From Phyllobacteriaceae bacterium (GTDB lineage Bacteria > Pseudomonadota > Alphaproteobacteria > Rhizobiales > Rhizobiaceae): 10,427 nucleotides of DNA. This document shows, one piece after another, positions 6,757 to 10,427 of the stretch. The stretch covers positions 1 through 10,427 of the forward strand of contig JAHEGF010000105.1 of assembly GCA_024645155.1 (NCBI GenBank). Direction: 5' to 3'. Both the position numbers and the translations under genes were made by a program. Position 1 is the first letter of the stretch. The number at the start of each line of letters is the position of its first letter. The notes under the pieces were generated by a model. The model worked only from the letters and a program-made list of their open reading frames with translations. It was not told where the DNA came from and did no database searches.

Positions 6757-9333
6757 CTATTCGGCGGCGGCCTGAAACGGCTTTGGTTCATCGGGAAATC
6801 GGCAGATGACCGTCGTCCCGTCGCCGACACCGGTATCAATTTCTACCGTGCCGCCATGAAGTTCGACAAAGCTCTTGACGATAGCCAGACCGAGGCCGGC
6901 GCCGCTTTGACGGCCTCCGTTGCGATGTGGTTCAAACCGGCGGAATACCGATTCAAGCACATCTTCGGGCATGCCGGGACCGTCATCATGAACGCTGAAA
7001 ATCACGGTATTTTCTTCGCGGTTGCACTTCAGTGAAATCACGCTTCCCTCGGGCGCGAAATTTACGGCATTGGAGAGCAGGTTTGCCAGCACCTGACGCA
7101 CACGGTGATCATCGGCGCGGAATGGCTCAACATCGTCGCCGACTTCGATTGCAACCTCTATCGAATGTTCCTGCATCCGTTCCATATTCAATTCAGTCGC
7201 CGCGTCCATGGCATCGCGCACCCGTACGTCACTGACGTCAAGTTCCATGACGCCGGCATCAACCGTCGCCAGATCAAGAATGTCATTGACGGTGTTCAGC
7301 AGCACTGATGACGACGTGCCGATATGGGTTACATATTCGGTCTGCTTGCCATTCAGCGGGCCAGTCTGCGGCAACAGCAGCAATTCGGTAAACCCGATGA
7401 TGTTGGTCAGCGGAGAACGGAGTTCATAGGATACGTGATGGAGAAAATCATTCTTGATTTCATCGGCACGCTGCAGCGCCTCGTTCTTGTCGATCAGCGC
7501 GCGTTCAACATTGACCGTATCGGTAACATCAACAAATGTGGTCATGACCTGTCCATTTGGCAACGGCACGGATGCGTAGCTCAGGACCGATCCGTTCGCC
7601 AGCTCGGTGTGCCCGGTATATTCATTACGCTCATCGTCGAACCCGGTCACCGATGCGACAATGCGATTCCACGGAGATTCTTCGGCCACAGTTTCGCAGG
7701 CTTCACGAATGGTAGAAATATGTGTATTGGGCGCAGCACTATCCGGCGGCAGGCCCCACAGCTTGGCGAATGCCGGATTGGACAACCTGACGCGGCCATC
7801 TGAGCCAAACACAGCAACGCCTTCAGCTAGATTGTCGAGTGTTTCGCCCTGGACGCGGACCGCCGTGTTGTAGCGGCTTTCCAGGTCAATCTGCTTTGTC
7901 ATGTTTTCGAAGACCCAGGTCACGCCGCCGTTGGGATGGGGGTTGGCAACCACCCGGATGCTGCGCCCATCCGGCAGATGCCACCAGTCCTCGCGTGCCT
8001 CGAGTGCCCTGTAGGAATCAAGAACACCGTTCTTCCATTTGCGCCATTCGGGCTGCTCGGCAATCTTGCCGTCACTGCGCAGCCGGTCGAGAACCAAGTT
8101 GTTGTCGGGAGCACTGTCAAGGAATGCGGTCTCCATATCCCAGAGTTTCTGGTAGGCCTGGTTGAAGAAACGGAGTTTCTGGTTGCCGTCGAAAATCGCT
8201 ACCGCGGTGGTCAACTGGTCGAGCGTTTCCGCATGGCTCTTGATGGTCCGTTCAAGTTCTTCGCGTATGGTCTCGGTATCACTGACATCAAGCGCTATGC
8301 CTGCAGAGCCGTCTGCGCCACCGGCGTCCGTGACATCAAGCACCCGGCGGTCTCCGGCGATCACCGTCGAGGTGTTGCGGCGATAGGCTATTCCCCCGGC
8401 ATGGCATTGCCTGACTGATTCACGGGTCTGGGTGTTGAGAAGTTCACGCTGTTCGCCGATTGCGATATCCGCGCTGGCGGCATCAACGGACCGCCAATAG
8501 GCAGTGTTGACCCATGTCAGCCGCCCCTCGTGATCACGAACCCATACGGGCATCGGGAGTGTTTCCAGCAAACCACGAACACTTTTCAGCGACAGGCGCA
8601 GGCGGTCATTTTCCAGTTTGGTGACAGCGAGCGCACGCTGTGGCTCAAACAACGACACAAATCGTATCAAAGTTCCGGCTGCCGACGCGCGACCGTGAAC
8701 CTCGAGCATTTTTTCCGCGTTGGTTTCGACAACCAGGTCGAACGCCGTGCCGTCCTCCTTCAACCGGGCCATTTCCCGGTCCAGGCGGGCGGCCGACGAT
8801 GACGTCAGCCAGCGACCGAATGCAAGAAACGTCGCCCGTTCCTCGGGAGCACCAGAGGATTGCGGAAGATTGCCGGCTAGTTCCGGTTTGCGGCTGTCCT
8901 TCGGCCAGAAGACAACACGCTGGTCGGACAGGTCGAGATAGGCGCCATAACGTGCCAATTGCGAATTTGCCTGTGACAGGCCGGCGCGCAGGTCGACATT
9001 TTCCGCAGCTATCTTGCCGCGTTCGCGGATCAGCCAGGCAGCGGAGAAAAGCGCAGCGCCCATGGCGCCAATGAATATTGCGAGTTGTATGACATCGGTC
9101 GTGCCAAAAGGATGGCTTAGCAGTGGCGCGGTGCTGTCGGGACCCTGCGCAAAGGCCATGGCCGGCATCAGGGCAGCGATCGAGCCACCTGCCGAGCCTG
9201 GCAGAATTGCCCGGATACCGGCTCGTGCGCCGGCTGTTTTACCCGCGAAAGATCCGGTTTGAGACTGTTGTTCCGATCCCGCTTTTATTTCGGTCCGGCC
9301 GCTTCCCCCCCACAGGGAGCCGATAATCGGCAT
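6757..9333 (-). CDS. divL: DivL-type multi-PAS sensor pseudo-histidine kinase (Tyr at the phospho-acceptor site)
   Basis: Membrane-anchored histidine-kinase homologue of 858 residues. Order: a signal-like hydrophobic stretch (~40-62, ending AMAFAQG), a membrane segment (~81-101), a short coiled linker, a degenerate PAS-like region (~128-230), three clearer PAS domains (~255-350, ~368-480, ~498-605), a dimerisation helix and a HATPase domain. The H-box reads HHVSYELRSPL: Tyr636 (TAT) replaces the phosphorylated His. The ATP-binding boxes look intact: NLLSNAVNF (751-759), DDGPG (783-787), FRRFEP (797-802), GAGLGLAIV (811-819). Tyr at this site with PAS repeats is the hallmark of DivL, which in Caulobacter binds DivK and tunes CckA and so CtrA. 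The start is secure: AGAGGA precedes the ATG and an in-frame TGA lies nine codons upstream with no start codon between. It heads the operon. The function is transferred from Caulobacter. Confidence 0.9.
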   Translation of the reverse strand: MPIIGSLWGGSGRTEIKAGSEQQSQTGSFAGKTAGARAGIRAILPGSAGGSIAALMPAMAFAQGPDSTAPLLSHPFGTTDVIQLAIFIGAMGAALFSAAWLIRERGKIAAENVDLRAGLSQANSQLARYGAYLDLSDQRVVFWPKDSRKPELAGNLPQSSGAPEERATFLAFGRWLTSSSAARLDREMARLKEDGTAFDLVVETNAEKMLEVHGRASAAGTLIRFVSLFEPQRALAVTKLENDRLRLSLKSVRGLLETLPMPVWVRDHEGRLTWVNTAYWRSVDAASADIAIGEQRELLNTQTRESVRQCHAGGIAYRRNTSTVIAGDRRVLDVTDAGGADGSAGIALDVSDTETIREELERTIKSHAETLDQLTTAVAIFDGNQKLRFFNQAYQKLWDMETAFLDSAPDNNLVLDRLRSDGKIAEQPEWRKWKNGVLDSYRALEAREDWWHLPDGRSIRVVANPHPNGGVTWVFENMTKQIDLESRYNTAVRVQGETLDNLAEGVAVFGSDGRVRLSNPAFAKLWGLPPDSAAPNTHISTIREACETVAEESPWNRIVASVTGFDDERNEYTGHTELANGSVLSYASVPLPNGQVMTTFVDVTDTVNVERALIDKNEALQRADEIKNDFLHHVSYELRSPLTNIIGFTELLLLPQTGPLNGKQTEYVTHIGTSSSVLLNTVNDILDLATVDAGVMELDVSDVRVRDAMDAATELNMERMQEHSIEVAIEVGDDVEPFRADDHRVRQVLANLLSNAVNFAPEGSVISLKCNREENTVIFSVHDDGPGMPEDVLESVFRRFEPHRNGGRQSGAGLGLAIVKSFVELHGGTVEIDTGVGDGTTVICRFPDEPKPFQAAAE

Positions 9334-9344
9334 GCGTGTTCCTC

Positions 9345-9431
9345 TTAGCTTTCCTCGTCAGCCGCACAAACGCAAAACCGCCCTGCCGCCTGCCCCTTTG
9401 TGTTTTCATCCGGAAACCGGCGTTGGGGCAT
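9345..9431 (-). CDS. Possible 28-codon leader ORF upstream of divL (speculative)
   Basis: An ATG at 9431 opens a 28-codon frame (MPQRRFPDENTK... ending CAADEES) that stops with TAA 11 nt before the divL ATG, directly next to the divL ribosome binding site. AGGTGA lies six bases before its ATG, a good match to the anti-Shine-Dalgarno. I recognise no family, membrane segment or attenuator-type codon run. If transcription starts about where the candidate promoter predicts (~9440), most of that AGGTGA would not be in the RNA and the frame would be nearly leaderless. An open frame this short occurs readily by chance, so this is a candidate only. Confidence 0.18.
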   Translation of the reverse strand: MPQRRFPDENTKGQAAGRFCVCAADEES

Positions 9432-9465
9432 GGCGAATCACCTGACAATAGCTGACTGGCGAATC
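9431..9465 (-). repeat. Two direct copies of GATTCGCCA, each with a GANTC (CcrM-type) site, in the divL promoter region
   Basis: The nine bases GATTCGCCA occur at 9465-9457 and 9439-9431 (minus strand), 26 bp apart start to start. Each begins with GATTC, the target class of the cell-cycle methylase CcrM. The first lies in the candidate promoter spacer and the second near the predicted transcription start. In Caulobacter, GcrA acts at methylated GANTC sites in promoters; whether that applies here is inference. GANTC also occurs within coding sequence of this window, so the sites alone are weak evidence; the shared flank and placement are the stronger point. Confidence 0.45.
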
Positions 9466-9474
9466 GGCGTGAAG
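9446..9474 (-). promoter_or_regulatory. Candidate housekeeping promoter for the divL operon
   Basis: On the minus strand CTTCAC (9474-9469) and CTATTG (9451-9446) are separated by exactly 17 bp, close to the alphaproteobacterial sigma-70-type pattern CTTGAC-N17-CTATAT. It lies downstream of the ahcY terminator and about 110 bp before divL, where an operon promoter is expected. A GANTC site sits in the spacer and another near the predicted start of transcription (~9440). Found by eye; both elements deviate from consensus. Confidence 0.35.
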
Positions 9475-9486
9475 GAAAATCGGCGC

Positions 9487-9524
9487 AAAAATGATGCCCG
9501 CTGCTTTGTCAAGCGACGAGCATC
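9487..9524 (-). terminator. Rho-independent terminator after ahcY
   Basis: Reading the minus strand, GATGCTCGTCGC (9524-9513) pairs with GCAGCGGGCATC (9504-9493) around an 8-base loop. Eleven of twelve positions pair, two of them as G-U, with one C-A mismatch. ATTTTTG follows at once, giving a U-run at 9491-9487. The hairpin begins about 27 nt past the ahcY stop. It should separate ahcY transcription from the divL operon. Confidence 0.78.
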
Positions 9525-9551
9525 AATATGTTGTGGGTAACGAAACGGAAA

Positions 9552-10427
9552 TCAGTACCTGTAGTGTTCCGCCTTGAAAGGCCCGGTTTTGGAAACACCG
9601 ATATATGCCGCCTGCTCGTCCGAAAGGTCGCTCAATTTTGCTCCAAGCTTGTCGAGATGGAGACGTGCGACTTTTTCATCAAGATGTTTGGGGAGCACGT
9701 AAACCTCGTGCTTGTACTGGCTACCCTTGGTCCACAGTTCGATCTGGGCAAGCACCTGGTTGGTAAACGATGCTGACATGACAAAACTCGGGTGGCCGGT
9801 GGCATTGCCGAGATTGAGAAGGCGGCCTTCCGAAAGCAGAATCATTCGATTTCCCTGCGGAAACTCGATCATGTCGACCTGCGGCTTGATGTTGGTCCAT
9901 TTCAGGTTGCGCAATGCACCAATCTGGATTTCGTTGTCGAAATGGCCAATATTCCCGACGATTGCCATGTCTTTCATGGACCGCATGTGTTCGATGGTCA
10001 CAACATCCTTGTTACCGGTTGTCGTGATGAAAATGTCAGCTGTAGGCACAACATCTTCCAGCGTGACAACCTCAAAACCGTCCATCGCCGCCTGCAGGGC
10101 GCAGATCGGATCGATTTCCGTGACCTTGACGCGGGCTCCTGCCCCACGGAGACTGGCGGCCGATCCCTTGCCTACATCGCCATATCCGCAGACAACAGCA
10201 ACCTTGCCGGCCATCATGACGTCTGTAGCCCGGCGTATGCCGTCGACCAGTGACTCCTTGCAACCGTATTTGTTGTCGAATTTCGACTTGGTGACGGAAT
10301 CGTTGACGTTGATGGCGGGAAACGGCAGCAAGCCCTTTTTTTGCAGCTGGTATAGCCGGTTGACGCCGGTCGTGGTTTCTTCCGTCACGCCTTTGATCGA
10401 GTCGCGATTGCGCGCGAAAAACCCGGG
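9552..10427 (-). CDS. ahcY: S-adenosyl-L-homocysteine hydrolase, AhcY (partial, C-terminal 291 residues; 5' end beyond the right edge)
   Basis: AhcY reversibly splits S-adenosylhomocysteine into adenosine and homocysteine with bound NAD, in the cytoplasm, relieving product inhibition of methyltransferases. The frame is open to the window edge (visible part starts PGFFARNRDSIKGV), so the GTG at 10388 (residue 14 here) is internal and not the start. Seen, in local numbering: TEETTTGV (15-22); NVNDSVTKSKFDN (40-52) with K47 and D51, matching catalytic K186 and D190 of the human enzyme; C56 in YGCKES (C195 in human); NAD-binding GYGDVGKG (81-88); and the C-terminal FKAEHYRY, where the lysine of the partner subunit contacts NAD. 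Family members are about 430-470 residues, so roughly 60% is present. It is followed by its own terminator and is probably not co-transcribed with divL. Confidence 0.98.
   Translation of the reverse strand, partial: PGFFARNRDSIKGVTEETTTGVNRLYQLQKKGLLPFPAINVNDSVTKSKFDNKYGCKESLVDGIRRATDVMMAGKVAVVCGYGDVGKGSAASLRGAGARVKVTEIDPICALQAAMDGFEVVTLEDVVPTADIFITTTGNKDVVTIEHMRSMKDMAIVGNIGHFDNEIQIGALRNLKWTNIKPQVDMIEFPQGNRMILLSEGRLLNLGNATGHPSFVMSASFTNQVLAQIELWTKGSQYKHEVYVLPKHLDEKVARLHLDKLGAKLSDLSDEQAAYIGVSKTGPFKAEHYRY

Noticed and set aside
9239..9448. A 69-codon minus-strand frame overlapping the divL start
   Set aside because: It overlaps the start of divL out of frame, and divL has a strong ribosome binding site and an in-frame upstream stop. 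The basic, low-complexity translation resembles no family I know.
9485..9513. CTTGAC at 9513-9508 as the -35 element of a divL promoter
   Set aside because: The hexamer at 17-bp spacing is TTTTGC, a poor -10. The CTTGAC sits in the stem and loop of the ahcY terminator, and the TTTT belongs to its U-run.
9552..10388. Treating the GTG at 10388 as the start of ahcY
   Set aside because: The frame continues upstream to the window edge with conserved AhcY sequence (FFAR..DSIKGVTEETTT), so the GTG codes an internal valine.
1..10427. CRISPR array, tRNA or rRNA gene, insertion sequence, phage or defence genes
   Set aside because: No regularly spaced repeats, transposase-like proteins or terminal inverted repeats, and no recognisable RNA gene, were seen. 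Nearly the whole window is accounted for by core genes.

Overview
The window is a gene-dense, GC-rich stretch of an alphaproteobacterial chromosome. Every gene I can support lies on the minus strand, so the window is described here from right to left. The organism call rests on three things: an alphaproteobacterial-type AddB, a DivL-type pseudo-histidine kinase with tyrosine at the phospho-acceptor position, and a TsaE-AmgK fusion protein. From memory, the order ahcY - divL - tsaE/phosphotransferase - nucleotidyltransferase - addB - addA resembles Hyphomicrobiales (Rhizobiales) and relatives. The order-level assignment is an inference.

Layout. At 10427-9552 is the C-terminal ~60% of ahcY (S-adenosylhomocysteinase). 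It is followed by a convincing Rho-independent terminator (9487-9524). The 218-bp gap 9334-9551 is the only sizeable non-coding stretch. Besides the terminator it holds a candidate promoter (9446-9474), two copies of GATTCGCCA that each contain a GANTC (CcrM) site, and a possible 28-codon leader ORF that stops 11 nt before divL. After it comes a tightly packed run of five genes: divL (9333-6757), an 8-bp gap, tsaE-amgK (6748-5243), a 2-bp gap, murU (5240-4506, GTG start), a 4-bp ATGA overlap, addB (4509-1378), a 4-bp ATGA overlap, and addA (1381 to beyond the left edge). These spacings point to one operon with translational coupling.

Function. The operon joins cell-cycle control (DivL acts on the CckA-CtrA pathway), a tRNA t6A-modification ATPase domain, cytoplasmic MurNAc recycling (AmgK kinase domain plus MurU uridylyltransferase, giving UDP-MurNAc) and double-strand-break repair (AddAB helicase-nuclease). 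AhcY, upstream and separately terminated, belongs to the methylation cycle.

I do not see an undescribed mobile, defence or CRISPR system. This looks like conserved core chromosome. The points most worth a second look are the Tyr-for-His change in the kinase, the GANTC-bearing direct repeat and possible leader ORF upstream of divL, and the matching sequence at the two ATGA junctions.
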